In this document: positions 20,821-30,782 of the stretch, piece after piece
Layout of the letters: every line of letters begins with the position of its first letter
Position numbering within the stretch: position 1 is the first letter of the stretch
From: an uncultured Pelagibacteraceae bacterium
Lineage (GTDB): Bacteria; Pseudomonadota; Alphaproteobacteria; Pelagibacterales; Pelagibacteraceae
Direction: 5' to 3'
Assembly: GCA_902574705.1 (NCBI GenBank)
Contig: CACGOM010000001.1
Span: 1-64,000 of the forward strand
Length of the DNA stretch: 64,000 nucleotides
Notes under the pieces: model-generated
Database searches by the model: none
Seen by the model: the letters and a program-made list of their open reading frames with translations, nothing else
What the model was told of the DNA's origin: nothing
Position numbers and translations under genes: made by a program

Positions 20821-21798
20821 TTATTTAGTAAATGCTTTCCAAACTGACTCGTTATCAGCTAACCATTTTTTAGCCGCATCTTCGTGTGTCATTTTATCAA
20901 CATCAACTAAAGCTGCCATTGCTCCAATTTGACTAGTAGAGAATGACATCTTTTTGAAAGCCGCAGCTGCTGCGGGATGAGTATTTGGAAAATCTTCATG
21001 AACTGCTTTTTTCAAATAACCATCTGGGGAACCACATTTACCATCTCCACCGTCTGCTGGTCTACATCCAGCTGTGTACGGAGGAAAGTCAATAAATGTA
21101 AAACCAGCACCATCTGTAAAGTTTGGTGTCCAGTTAAATATAATTGTTCCTCTTCCTTCTTTTTCTGCTGCTGCTAATTCAGCCCAAAGCGCATCTGCAC
21201 TTCCAGCAAATTTGACCCACCATAGATCGCCTAAGCCTAATGCATCAACTCTTTGAGGAATTAAATCGCCGTGCCAAGTCTGTGGACCTTCCAACATTCT
21301 ACCTTTTCCATCTGGAGAGTCAGGTGTTGTAAAGTTTTTAGCACAGTCTGGATTTTTTAAAGCTGTCCAGTCTGGTAGACCTGGGCATAATCCTTTTTCA
21401 ACAACCCAGTTTGGATAACCCATATCCTCAAGAGTTCTCGCTTCATGATCTCCCCAGTCAAGCAATCCACCTTTGTCTCTAGCTGTGTCAAAAGATTTTC
21501 CAAATGCAGACTCCCAAACTTCATGAGATATAGTTACATCTCCAATTCTTATTGATTCATAAACAGCTTGTGAATCAGCATTCACATAACTTACGTTATT
21601 TCCCATACTTTCAAAAATTCCACCAATTACGTAAGCCATTACTATTTGACTTGACCAATTGTGAGTTGGGATAACTATAGGTGCACTGCTGTCACCTGAT
21701 TTTTTCGCAGTTTTGTCTCCTCCTTGCATGAAGAAAACTAATCCTATTACTACGATAACAACCACGCCAATAATTAATGGCATATTACCTTTTTTCAT
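20821..21798 (-). CDS. tmoX: glycine betaine/TMAO-type ABC transporter substrate-binding protein
   Basis: OpuAC/ProX-type fold signatures (IVIPTHNWSSQIVMAYVIGGIFESMG..., HEVWESAFG); divergent from tdm. Confidence 0.85.
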   Translation of the reverse strand: MKKGNMPLIIGVVVIVVIGLVFFMQGGDKTAKKSGDSSAPIVIPTHNWSSQIVMAYVIGGIFESMGNNVSYVNADSQAVYESIRIGDVTISHEVWESAFGKSFDTARDKGGLLDWGDHEARTLEDMGYPNWVVEKGLCPGLPDWTALKNPDCAKNFTTPDSPDGKGRMLEGPQTWHGDLIPQRVDALGLGDLWWVKFAGSADALWAELAAAEKEGRGTIIFNWTPNFTDGAGFTFIDFPPYTAGCRPADGGDGKCGSPDGYLKKAVHEDFPNTHPAAAAAFKKMSFSTSQIGAMAALVDVDKMTHEDAAKKWLADNESVWKAFTK

Positions 21799-21921
21799 AT
21801 TTCCCCTTTCCTTAATATTAAGTAAATTTATTAAATGTTTTATTGACTAAAAGATCAATCAATATTTTTATATATAAAAATTATAAATAATTTTATATTA
21901 TTATTTAAATATAAGCGTTAA

Positions 21922-24258
21922 ATGAAAACTAGTTTTGAAATTAAAGAACCTGGTCTTAATGTTTTACCACCTGGAGTTGAACGTCATGTTATAAATGCCG
22001 GAGGTTTAACTGGGTTACAAATTTTTCCTGACGACGAAATAGAAATAATCAATGATGAAGGAAATCAAATTTGTGAAATTATTGTATTTGATAAAGACGG
22101 AAAGTCAGAACCAGGAATTTTAAACCTTAAAGAAAATTCAAAAAATTCAGAAATAAAAAAAATATTAAGTAGTCAAGACGAAAGTTCTTTAGCTGCAAAC
22201 TATCAATTAAAAAAAAGAAATTTAGACATTGCAAAATCAAAATCATCTATAATATTTAGTAAAGACTCTAAATCTGGAGACAAAATAAATTTTAAATCAA
22301 AAGATAAGTGTTATGTAATTTTTGCTGCTCCAGGACAACATATGCTAGTTCATGAACAAAATCCTATCACCGATTTAACTATATTTATTAAAAGATCAAA
22401 AATTAAAAATGATAAAGAATTGTCTATAATACCCGATCCTGTCTATGATCCGAAACATGAGCAAAATATAGATAAAGCGACGGCAATTTCTTATGAGGTA
22501 AAAGAGGGAGATTATATACAAGTCATTACACCAACTGGAAGACAATGTTCTGATTTTGTTGCATTCGATACTGTAAAATTAGATAAAAAAATAGAAAAAG
22601 GTTTAGATTGGCAGACAACAAGAACATTTATGGGACACACTTTCCCTGGACCAGGTCTATTTTCAAAATTCTATGATACCGACCACCAGCCTTTAGTAGA
22701 AGTTATAAGAGATACTGTTGGTAGGCATGATACTTTCAATTTGGCTTGCACTTCAAAATATTATGAGGACGCAGGTTATTTTGGACATCCGAACTGTTCA
22801 GATAATTTGAGTAATGCTATGGAACAATATGGAGTTCAAAGAAAAAAAGGATGGCATGCAATAAATTTATTTTTTAATACCTCTGCGGGTGGATTGAACT
22901 CTGTGTTATCAGATGAATCTTTTGCGAGACCTGGAGATTATGTTTTATTTAGAGCTTTAAAAGATATAACTGTTGGTACTTCTGCTTGTCCTAGTGATAT
23001 AGATGCATGTAATTCATGGAATCCAACTGATATTTTTGTTAGAACTTATGACGGAAAAAAAGAATTTAAAAAATCTTTTGCATTTAGAATGAAAACAGAC
23101 TCAGAAAAAAAACTTACAAAAAATTCAGGCTTCTATGAAAGAACATCTAAATTAACTAGAAATTTTGTAGATGCACGAGGATTTTGGTTGCCAAATGACT
23201 ATACCAAAAGTGGTTTAATTAACGAGTATAATGCTTGTAGAGAAAAAGCAGTTTTAATAGATCTATCAGCTTTAAGAAAATTTGAAATTTTAGGTCCTGA
23301 TGCTGAAGAATTAATGAACTATACTTTGACACGAAACATAAAAAAACTTTCTATAGGGCAAGTTGTTTATTCTGCAATGTCTTATGAAAATGGAATGATG
23401 TTTGATGATGGAACTTTATTAAAACTAAGTGATACTGGATATCGATGGATCTGTGGAGATGAGTACGGAGGAGAATGGCTCAAAGAAATAGCAAAGAAAA
23501 AAAATTACAAAGTAATAATTAAAAATTCGACAGATCAAATAAGCAATGTCTCGATACAGGGGCCAAATAGTAGAAAAATTTTAAATAAATTAATTTTTAC
23601 GCCTCCAACACAACCAACCATAAATGAACTGCAGTGGTTTAGATTTACTATATGCAGAATGGATGATTTAAATGGAATTCCTCTTGTTATATCAAGAACA
23701 GGATATACTGGAGAATTAGGTTATGAAGTATGGTGTCATCCTAAAGATGCACCAAAAGTTTGGGATAAATTAATGGATGCAGGAAAAGATGATGGATTAA
23801 TACCTGCTGGATTTGCTGCGTTAGACAAACTTAGAATAGAAGCTGGCTTAATACTATTTGGAAATGAATTTGATGGACAACAAGATCCTTTTGAAGCAGG
23901 AATAGGCTTTGCGGTCCCATTGAAAACTAAAGAAGATGATTTTGTAGGTAAAAAAGCATTAGTTGAAAGAAAAGCTAATCCACAAAAAAAACTAGTTGGA
24001 CTAGAACTAATTTCAAAAGAACCGGCGGCACACGGTGATTGTGTTCATATTGGTAGATCACAAGTTGGAATAGTTACAAGCGCATGTTTTTCAACTGTTT
24101 TAAATAAAAATATAGCCTTATGTAGAATCGACTCGCAGTATTCTGAAATTGGAACTGATGTCGAGGTAGGAAAAATTGATGGACATCAAAAGAGAATTTC
24201 AGCAAAAGTTGTAAGGTTTCCATTTTATGATCCAGATAAAACGAGAGTAAGATCATAA
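21922..24258 (+). CDS. tdm: trimethylamine N-oxide demethylase (DUF1989 + GcvT-like folate domain)
   Basis: 778 aa, N-terminal DUF1989-type region and C-terminal aminomethyltransferase-like domain (DLSALRKFEILGPDAEELMNYTLTRN, SRTGYTGELGYEVW). Confidence 0.88.
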   Translation: MKTSFEIKEPGLNVLPPGVERHVINAGGLTGLQIFPDDEIEIINDEGNQICEIIVFDKDGKSEPGILNLKENSKNSEIKKILSSQDESSLAANYQLKKRNLDIAKSKSSIIFSKDSKSGDKINFKSKDKCYVIFAAPGQHMLVHEQNPITDLTIFIKRSKIKNDKELSIIPDPVYDPKHEQNIDKATAISYEVKEGDYIQVITPTGRQCSDFVAFDTVKLDKKIEKGLDWQTTRTFMGHTFPGPGLFSKFYDTDHQPLVEVIRDTVGRHDTFNLACTSKYYEDAGYFGHPNCSDNLSNAMEQYGVQRKKGWHAINLFFNTSAGGLNSVLSDESFARPGDYVLFRALKDITVGTSACPSDIDACNSWNPTDIFVRTYDGKKEFKKSFAFRMKTDSEKKLTKNSGFYERTSKLTRNFVDARGFWLPNDYTKSGLINEYNACREKAVLIDLSALRKFEILGPDAEELMNYTLTRNIKKLSIGQVVYSAMSYENGMMFDDGTLLKLSDTGYRWICGDEYGGEWLKEIAKKKNYKVIIKNSTDQISNVSIQGPNSRKILNKLIFTPPTQPTINELQWFRFTICRMDDLNGIPLVISRTGYTGELGYEVWCHPKDAPKVWDKLMDAGKDDGLIPAGFAALDKLRIEAGLILFGNEFDGQQDPFEAGIGFAVPLKTKEDDFVGKKALVERKANPQKKLVGLELISKEPAAHGDCVHIGRSQVGIVTSACFSTVLNKNIALCRIDSQYSEIGTDVEVGKIDGHQKRISAKVVRFPFYDPDKTRVRS

Positions 24259-24261
24259 AAA

Positions 24262-24612
24262 ATGGTTAATATTAAAAAGGATTTATTAGAATTTTGGGAG
24301 GATCAAATGAGATTATCTCATACTTCTAGTAATTATTTTTTTAGAAAGTCGCCTTCCCATTATCATATGATGCTTATCGTTATGCATGCATATAAATATG
24401 AAGCAAAATTATCTGTTGAGGAGCTAAAGACAAAATTATTTAAAACTTCCAGGCCAAAATCAGCTTTAATGATAAAAGAGGCATGTGATAAAAATTTCTT
24501 TCTGTTAGAGAAAAAAGGCAAAGATAATAGAAAAAAATATGTAATACCTACCCCGAGCTTTGTTAATGAATTCAACGATTATTTAAAGACCTTAAATAAT
24601 TTGAGCTTTTAA
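24262..24612 (+). CDS. hypothetical, possibly winged-helix regulator
   Basis: 116 aa; SRPKSALMIKEACDKNFFLLEKKGKDNRKKYVIPTP resembles a wHTH recognition helix plus wing; 4 nt after tdm. Confidence 0.5.
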   Translation: MVNIKKDLLEFWEDQMRLSHTSSNYFFRKSPSHYHMMLIVMHAYKYEAKLSVEELKTKLFKTSRPKSALMIKEACDKNFFLLEKKGKDNRKKYVIPTPSFVNEFNDYLKTLNNLSF

Positions 24613-24708
24613 AACTATTAACAATCTTTAGTTGAATGCCAACACTTATATAAATTATATATATAAAATAATATATTCTTTCCCTACATAAATAATAATG
24701 TTTCGAAT

Positions 24709-26034
24709 ATGTCATTGCCGACAAAAGCAAAAGTAGTAATTATTGGTGGAGGAATTCACGGTTTAAGCACTGCTTGGAAACTTTCAGAGAAATATAAAAA
24801 TCCAAACGACATAGTTGTTTTAGAAAAAAAAGATACCGCAGCAGGCGCAAGTGGAATTGCGTGTGGTGTTGTAAGAAATAATTATTTCCAACCTGCGATG
24901 AGGCAATTAATGGCTCATTCAGTTGAGGTTTGGGAAAGTGATAAAGAAAATTTTAGATATAATCCAGTAGGATACATGCAGATCTCACCAGAAGTTATGC
25001 ATGGTGATGTAGCGAGCATTTATAAGCAACAACAAGACATTGGTTATGACTCAGTTTTTATAGAGGGTGAAAAAGATTGTATGAAGTATATGCAAGGTAT
25101 CTTTGATGACTGGCAAGCAAAAAATATTACATCGGTACTTCATGAAAAAAAAGGTGGATATGCATTTAATAAAGACTCGATTAAAGCATTAGAAAAAAAA
25201 GCAAACAATGGTGGAGTAAATGTTCATAAAGGAGTTAAAGTAACAGGTTTTAAAAGAGGAAGTAACAGTAATGCAGTTACAGGTGTTGTAACTGATCAAG
25301 GTACAATTGATTGTGATCAAGTAGTTATCGGAGCAGGTCCATGGGCAAGAGATTTTTGGAACATGTTAGAATTACCAAAGACTGTAGACATCAAAGGTAA
25401 AGATGGAAAATTACATACAACAGACATGTGGACTTATTGGTTCTTACAAGAAGGTGTCTTGGGAGTTCCTGCTGATTATTTAAAAACTAATGATGGTAAA
25501 CAGCCTCCAGTAATTCACGTCGACACTGATGCTCCACTTTATTCAGATGTTGATGGAAAACTGATTACAGATAAACTATGGGGTATTTATTATAAACCAG
25601 ATATTGAAGGATTAGGTGTACAAGGAGGAACTTCTCCTTACATCGTAAAAAAACATTTTGATCAAGTAAATGTTGATCCATACGGAATAGAGTCACCAGA
25701 ATTTCAAACCACAGATCAGTTTTCTGTAATGTGGTCTTCAGCTTTAGCTCACTGCCAAAAAAGATTTGAAGGTAAATCTAATTTATATAGAAAAGGTCCA
25801 TCCGGAGGCTTGGGTTGTTTAACGCCAGACTCTTTTCCAATTTTTGATAGATTCTGTGAAAACGTTTATATGATAGCAGATGCTAATCATGGTTATAAAA
25901 TGATTGGTGTTGGGCATTTAGTTGCGCAAGAGATTTTAGGTACTGAAAGTGAATTGTTAAAGCCGTTTCGATTCAATCGATACGCGAAAGGTGAATTACA
26001 CCCTACTTCGAACAGTCCATTCCCGTGGAGTTAG
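24709..26034 (+). CDS. FAD-dependent oxidoreductase, DAO family (amine oxidase/dehydrogenase-like)
   Basis: VVIIGGGIHGLSTAWKL, GASGIACGVVRNNY; precedes a GS-like gene and the mgsABC/glxBCD trio. Confidence 0.85.
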   Translation: MSLPTKAKVVIIGGGIHGLSTAWKLSEKYKNPNDIVVLEKKDTAAGASGIACGVVRNNYFQPAMRQLMAHSVEVWESDKENFRYNPVGYMQISPEVMHGDVASIYKQQQDIGYDSVFIEGEKDCMKYMQGIFDDWQAKNITSVLHEKKGGYAFNKDSIKALEKKANNGGVNVHKGVKVTGFKRGSNSNAVTGVVTDQGTIDCDQVVIGAGPWARDFWNMLELPKTVDIKGKDGKLHTTDMWTYWFLQEGVLGVPADYLKTNDGKQPPVIHVDTDAPLYSDVDGKLITDKLWGIYYKPDIEGLGVQGGTSPYIVKKHFDQVNVDPYGIESPEFQTTDQFSVMWSSALAHCQKRFEGKSNLYRKGPSGGLGCLTPDSFPIFDRFCENVYMIADANHGYKMIGVGHLVAQEILGTESELLKPFRFNRYAKGELHPTSNSPFPWS

Positions 26035-26101
26035 GTTTATCTCGTAGACAGATAAATTTTTTTCAGCTAACTTTTTGTATCTAAAAAAGTTAAGGGGGAA
26101 A
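26035..26101 (+). promoter_or_regulatory. leader with two tandem hairpins upstream of GS-like gene
   Basis: TTTATCT(cgtagac)AGATAAA + T7, then TAACTTTTT(gtatcta)AAAAAGTTA immediately before AGGGGG Shine-Dalgarno. Confidence 0.5.
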
Positions 26102-27571
26102 ATGACCGATCTAGAAAAACATGTTAACCGTCCAGGTAGAGACAAACTTGTAAAAAAAGTAAGAGAAAAAATTAATGAATTAGGAATAACTTATATTTAC
26201 TATCAATTTATTTCTGTAACAGGAAGAGTTGTTGGAAAAGGAATTCCAGCAGATCATTGGGAAAGAACTGCAGAAAAAGGATTTCAATTAGTATACGGAG
26301 CAACAGCTAACTTATTTTTAGATCGTCATAATAATTATATTGGATACGGACCTGAAGCTATGGAGCTAGTTGGTATACCAGATCCTGAAACTTTTTGTCA
26401 ATTGCCATGGGATAAAAGAGTTGGGAGAGTTTTTGTAACTTGTTTTAGAAACCGAGAAGAGAGAAATAATCCTGGTGGTCATTTAACATCTGATTGTAGA
26501 GGAAATTTAAGAATTTTCATGGATGAATTTCAAAAAAAACATGGCTTAGAACTTAGAGTTGGAACCGAGCCAGAAATGATGTGGTTAACAAGAAATGAAG
26601 ATGGAACTCCTACTGGAAAAGGTTTTTCTAAACCATTCTGTTATCATATTGATCAATTTGAGTCATTAAGACCTGTGTTTATGAAAGTTATTGAGTATGC
26701 AAAAGCGATGGGTCTAGACATGATTCAAGGTGACCATGAAGATGCTCCGGGACAACTAGAATTGAACTGGACTTATGACAATGTTTTGAGAAATGCAGAT
26801 AGACTCTCAACATACAGACAGATATGTGCACAGGTTGCTAGAGAACATAACTTAATAGCTTGTTTTATGACAAAACCTTTTATGGGTGTTTCAGCAAGTG
26901 GTTGTCATACTAATATGTCGTTATGGAAAGGTGGAAAGATTTCTGTAAATAAACTAGGTAATAAAAAATTACCAGGGGTAGAAGAAGTATTTAGTTATGT
27001 AGAAGGTGGGACAAATACATTTATGCCGGACACAAAAGATATGCAGCTACCAGGAAAAATTGGTTTGCAATCAATTGCGGGTATCATGAAACATTTACCT
27101 GCGTTAACAGCATTGGGATCTTCAACAGTAAACTCTTATAGAAGATTATGGGATCAAGGGTTCTGGGCACCAGTTTATGCTGACTGGGGATATCAAAACA
27201 GAACTTGTGGTTTGAGAGTATCTGCGCCAGGCCGTTTTGAATATAGATCTGTTGACTCAATGCACAATCCTTATTTATTGGGTGCTGCGTTACTTAAAGC
27301 TTGTGATGAGGGAATTACTAAAAAAATGGTTCCTGCAAAACCTGAGTCTCGAAATATTTATGAAGCTCAGAAAGCCGGAAAAGATGTTAAGAAACTACCA
27401 CTAAGTTTAGGAGAGGCTTTAGAAAGACTGTCGGAGGATGAGGTAATAAAATCAGCTATGCCAGACGAAATGTATAAAGTGTTTCATTGGTATAAAAATG
27501 ATGAATGGGAAAGATTCCTTGGTGCAACAACACAATGGGATCTTGATACTTATCTTGACTGTTTACCTTAA
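26102..27571 (+). CDS. glutamine synthetase family ligase (GlnT/type III-like; start reassigned to ATG 26102)
   Basis: GS catalytic-domain motifs EPEMMWLT, QGDHEDAPGQLELNW, GCHTNMSLW, STVNSYRR; ATG preceded by AGGGGG. Confidence 0.85.
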   Translation: MTDLEKHVNRPGRDKLVKKVREKINELGITYIYYQFISVTGRVVGKGIPADHWERTAEKGFQLVYGATANLFLDRHNNYIGYGPEAMELVGIPDPETFCQLPWDKRVGRVFVTCFRNREERNNPGGHLTSDCRGNLRIFMDEFQKKHGLELRVGTEPEMMWLTRNEDGTPTGKGFSKPFCYHIDQFESLRPVFMKVIEYAKAMGLDMIQGDHEDAPGQLELNWTYDNVLRNADRLSTYRQICAQVAREHNLIACFMTKPFMGVSASGCHTNMSLWKGGKISVNKLGNKKLPGVEEVFSYVEGGTNTFMPDTKDMQLPGKIGLQSIAGIMKHLPALTALGSSTVNSYRRLWDQGFWAPVYADWGYQNRTCGLRVSAPGRFEYRSVDSMHNPYLLGAALLKACDEGITKKMVPAKPESRNIYEAQKAGKDVKKLPLSLGEALERLSEDEVIKSAMPDEMYKVFHWYKNDEWERFLGATTQWDLDTYLDCLP

Positions 27572-27591
27572 AAACATTAAAGGGGAAATAT

Positions 27592-28533
27592 ATGTGCGGA
27601 ATAGCTGGATTAATTCATAGAGGAAAGTCTTCAAACGTTGGAAGTGAATTGCAACAAATGCTTCAAGCATTGAAGCATAGAGGGCCGGACTCAACTGGTT
27701 ATGCTTTATATGCAGAAAATGATGGCAAGAATTTCATTATGAGATTTAAAGTAGGAGAAAATGTTGGTGAAGGTAGTACTTCAGTAAACGAAGACGCTAG
27801 TGTTTACGATGAAAGAAAAAAACTAGTAGATCAAATGTTAAAAGAATTAGGAGCAAATATAGTAAAAGATGAAAAGTTAACTCCATATTCTTATAGATAT
27901 GAAATGCAATTTGATAAGGACTTGATGGAGTTTTCAAAAAAAATTGAAAGTATTAATGGAGTGGAAATTTTATCAATAGGAAAATCTTTAGAATTAATTA
28001 AAGATTTAGGCGATGCCGCTGCAGTTTCAGAAAGATATGGATTAGGTGATGTTAAAGGTACACATGCTATTGGACATGCAAGAATGGCAACTGAATCAGG
28101 TGTAGATATTAAGTCAGCCCACCCTTTTTGGGGATACCCATTTAGCGATGTTTCTGTGGTTCATAACGGTCAATTAACTAATTACTGGAATAATAGAAGA
28201 GTTCTAGAAAATAAAGGCATGAGATTTATGTCTGAATGTGATTCAGAGTTAATCGCAGTGTATCTTGCTGAAAAAATGAGAAATGGTGCAACTTTAGAAG
28301 AAGGAATGAAAGACTCGTTAACTGGTTTAGATGGAGTGTTCACGTACTTTGTTGCAACTAAAGATTCATTGGGTATGGCTAAAGATACTATGGCTGCAAA
28401 ACCCTTAGTTCTTTATGAGTCAGATGATTTAGTAGCAATGGGATCAGAGGAAATTGCAATACGATCAATTCTTCCACAAGAAATAGATACTTATGATCCA
28501 TTCGATGGAGAGGTAAAGGTATGGCGAATTTAA
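27592..28533 (+). CDS. mgsA: N-methylglutamate synthase subunit A / GlxB-like glutamine amidotransferase (class II, Ntn)
   Basis: MCGIAGLIHRG N-terminus (Cys2 nucleophile), LKHRGPDSTGYA. Confidence 0.8.
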   Translation: MCGIAGLIHRGKSSNVGSELQQMLQALKHRGPDSTGYALYAENDGKNFIMRFKVGENVGEGSTSVNEDASVYDERKKLVDQMLKELGANIVKDEKLTPYSYRYEMQFDKDLMEFSKKIESINGVEILSIGKSLELIKDLGDAAAVSERYGLGDVKGTHAIGHARMATESGVDIKSAHPFWGYPFSDVSVVHNGQLTNYWNNRRVLENKGMRFMSECDSELIAVYLAEKMRNGATLEEGMKDSLTGLDGVFTYFVATKDSLGMAKDTMAAKPLVLYESDDLVAMGSEEIAIRSILPQEIDTYDPFDGEVKVWRI

Positions 28534-29375
28534 AAACTTCAGAAAAAAAAACAAAAGCACAATCAATGGGACTTCATACTGAAGTCTTAACTGGAAAAAC
28601 TCAACAAAAATTCTTTAATCCTGATGAGGCTGAAAATTTCTACTATTGGGGAACATATGATGTAGATTTTAATAAAAGAACTGATCTTGATGTCAAAGAT
28701 TTAGATTGTAAAGAAGCAAATAGAAAAATCGATGATTTAATGAGTCAAGGTTATGGGACTATAGTAATTAAAAATCCACAAGGAAAACACAGCTTGGGCG
28801 TAGGGATACTTAATAAACTAAATTTAATCTTTGAGGGTAGCTTGGGATATTTTGGTGTTGGCTCAATTGATGGTCCTACTGTTAGAATAAACGGCAGAGT
28901 AGGATGGTCTTGTGCAGAAAACATGATGGCAGGAAAAGTAGTTATTGAAAAAAATGCAGGATCTTGCTTTGGGGCGGCTATAAGAGGGGGCGATCTTATT
29001 TGTAAAGGAAGTGTTGGTGCAAGAACAGGAATCGACCAAAAAGGTGGAACAATAATTATTGGTGGAGATGCAGGTGCATTTACAGGTTTCATGATGCAAA
29101 GAGGAAGAATAGTAATTTTGGGTGATGTAGGAATAAACCTTGGAGACTCTATGTATGATGGGACTATTTATGTAGGTGGAAAAATAGGTTCATTTGGAAG
29201 TGATGCCGTAGAGTCGCCTATGACAAAAAGTGATATGGATTGGTTAAAAAGAAAACTTAAAGTAGCAGAAATTGGTGAAAATTTTGATATTTCTAAAATG
29301 ACAAAAGTAGTAGCTGGTAAAAAATTATGGAATTACGACGCATTAGAACCAACTGAGAAAAAAGGAGCTATATAA
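28521..29375 (+). CDS. mgsB: N-methylglutamate synthase subunit B / GlxC-like (GltB C-terminal GXGXG domain)
   Basis: GXGXG beta-helix repeats (GRVGWSCAENMMAGKVVIEKNAGSCFGAAIRGGDLICKGSVGARTG...). Confidence 0.8.
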   Translation: MANLKTSEKKTKAQSMGLHTEVLTGKTQQKFFNPDEAENFYYWGTYDVDFNKRTDLDVKDLDCKEANRKIDDLMSQGYGTIVIKNPQGKHSLGVGILNKLNLIFEGSLGYFGVGSIDGPTVRINGRVGWSCAENMMAGKVVIEKNAGSCFGAAIRGGDLICKGSVGARTGIDQKGGTIIIGGDAGAFTGFMMQRGRIVILGDVGINLGDSMYDGTIYVGGKIGSFGSDAVESPMTKSDMDWLKRKLKVAEIGENFDISKMTKVVAGKKLWNYDALEPTEKKGAI

Positions 29376-29376
29376 A

Positions 29377-30774
29377 ATGGCAAAAAAAAAGAAAAATGGA
29401 AAATCAAACGGTCACTCTAACGGAAATGGTAAGAGTGAGTTTTCAAAAAGAAATAAAAGTTTATTAGGTTATAATTCAATTTTTACACCTGAAGTAATTG
29501 ATGACATCCATATAAAAGCTCAGCTTGGAAGATACAGAATGAGAGGAATGGCTTTAATGAAAAAAATTCCTACATTTGATGATCTTGTGTTTTTGCCTGG
29601 AACTTTAACAAGATTTGTAATTGAAGGTTATAGAGAAAAGTGTGAAACAAAAACTGTTATCGGTCCAAGATGTGAAAATCCAATTGAATTGGATATACCA
29701 GTTTATATTACTGGAATGAGTTTTGGTGCATTGTCTTATGAAGCAAAAACTGCTCTAGCAAGAGGTGCTACGATGGCTGGAAGCGCCACATGCTCTGGTG
29801 AAGGTGGAATGATACCTGATGAGAGAAGATATTCAGAAAAATGGTACTATCAATGTATTCAATCAAGATATGGTTTTAATCCACATCACGCTCAACTTGC
29901 AGATGGTATAGAAGTATTTATAGGACAAGGTCAAAAAGTTGGTATGGGAGGACACTTAATGGGTCAAAAGGTTACCGACCAAGTTGCTGAGATGAGATCA
30001 CTTCCAGCTGGTATTGACCAAAGGTCACCAGCAAGACACCCTGATTGGTTAGGACCAGATGATCTTGCATTAAAGGTTCAGGAATTAAGAGAATTAACTA
30101 AAAATAAAGTACCAATCCAATTAAAACTTGGGGCCGCAAAAGTATATGACGATGTGCGTATGGCGGCTAAGTGTGATCCTGACTCGATTTACCTTGATGG
30201 AATGGAAGGATCAACTGGTGCTGGACCGCATATAGCTGCAGCTAATACAGGTATACCTGGAATTGCTGCTATAAGAGAAGCTAGAAGAGCAATAGATGAT
30301 GTTGGAAAAACTGGAAAAGTTACGTTGATCTATGCCGGCGGAGTTAGAGACGGTGCAGATATGGCAAAAGCACTTGCTTTAGGTGCAGATGCGATAGCAA
30401 TTGGAACAGGAGCAATGGTAGCTTTAAATTGTAATAAAGAAATACCTGAGTCAGATTTTGAAAAAGAAATGGGTGTTCCGGCTGGACATTGTTACCATTG
30501 TCATACTGGCAGATGCCCAGTAGGTGTTGCAACGCAAGATCCAAAATTAAGAAAAAGATTAAATCCAGATGAAGCAGCGTTAAGAGTATACAACTATTTA
30601 CATGCAATGACTTTAGAAGCGCAACTTCTTGCAAGAGCTTGTGGTAAAACAAATATACACTCTTTAGAACCTGAGGATATGGCAGCTTTAACAATGGAAG
30701 CTTCTGCGCTTGCAAAAGTTCCATTATCAGGAACTAATCATACTGTTGGAGTTGATGACTTCCACAAAATATAG
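29377..30774 (+). CDS. mgsC: N-methylglutamate synthase subunit C / GlxD-like (GltB FMN domain)
   Basis: GEGGMIPDERRYSEKWYYQCIQSRYGF, QLKLGAAKVYDDVR, CYHCHTGRCPVGVATQDP Fe-S motif. Confidence 0.85.
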   Translation: MAKKKKNGKSNGHSNGNGKSEFSKRNKSLLGYNSIFTPEVIDDIHIKAQLGRYRMRGMALMKKIPTFDDLVFLPGTLTRFVIEGYREKCETKTVIGPRCENPIELDIPVYITGMSFGALSYEAKTALARGATMAGSATCSGEGGMIPDERRYSEKWYYQCIQSRYGFNPHHAQLADGIEVFIGQGQKVGMGGHLMGQKVTDQVAEMRSLPAGIDQRSPARHPDWLGPDDLALKVQELRELTKNKVPIQLKLGAAKVYDDVRMAAKCDPDSIYLDGMEGSTGAGPHIAAANTGIPGIAAIREARRAIDDVGKTGKVTLIYAGGVRDGADMAKALALGADAIAIGTGAMVALNCNKEIPESDFEKEMGVPAGHCYHCHTGRCPVGVATQDPKLRKRLNPDEAALRVYNYLHAMTLEAQLLARACGKTNIHSLEPEDMAALTMEASALAKVPLSGTNHTVGVDDFHKI

Positions 30775-30782
30775 GAAATTAA

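Noticed and set aside
26075-26101. Extended start (TTG, MYLKKLRGK...) for the GS-like gene in the ORF track
   Set aside because: Lies within the second hairpin; ATG 26102 has a proper AGGGGG ribosome site.
28751-29092. Antisense ORFs within mgsB and mgsC (28751-29092, 28863-29099, 30344-30724)
   Set aside because: Complement of Gly-rich repeats and Leu-rich artefact translations; sense genes are unambiguous.
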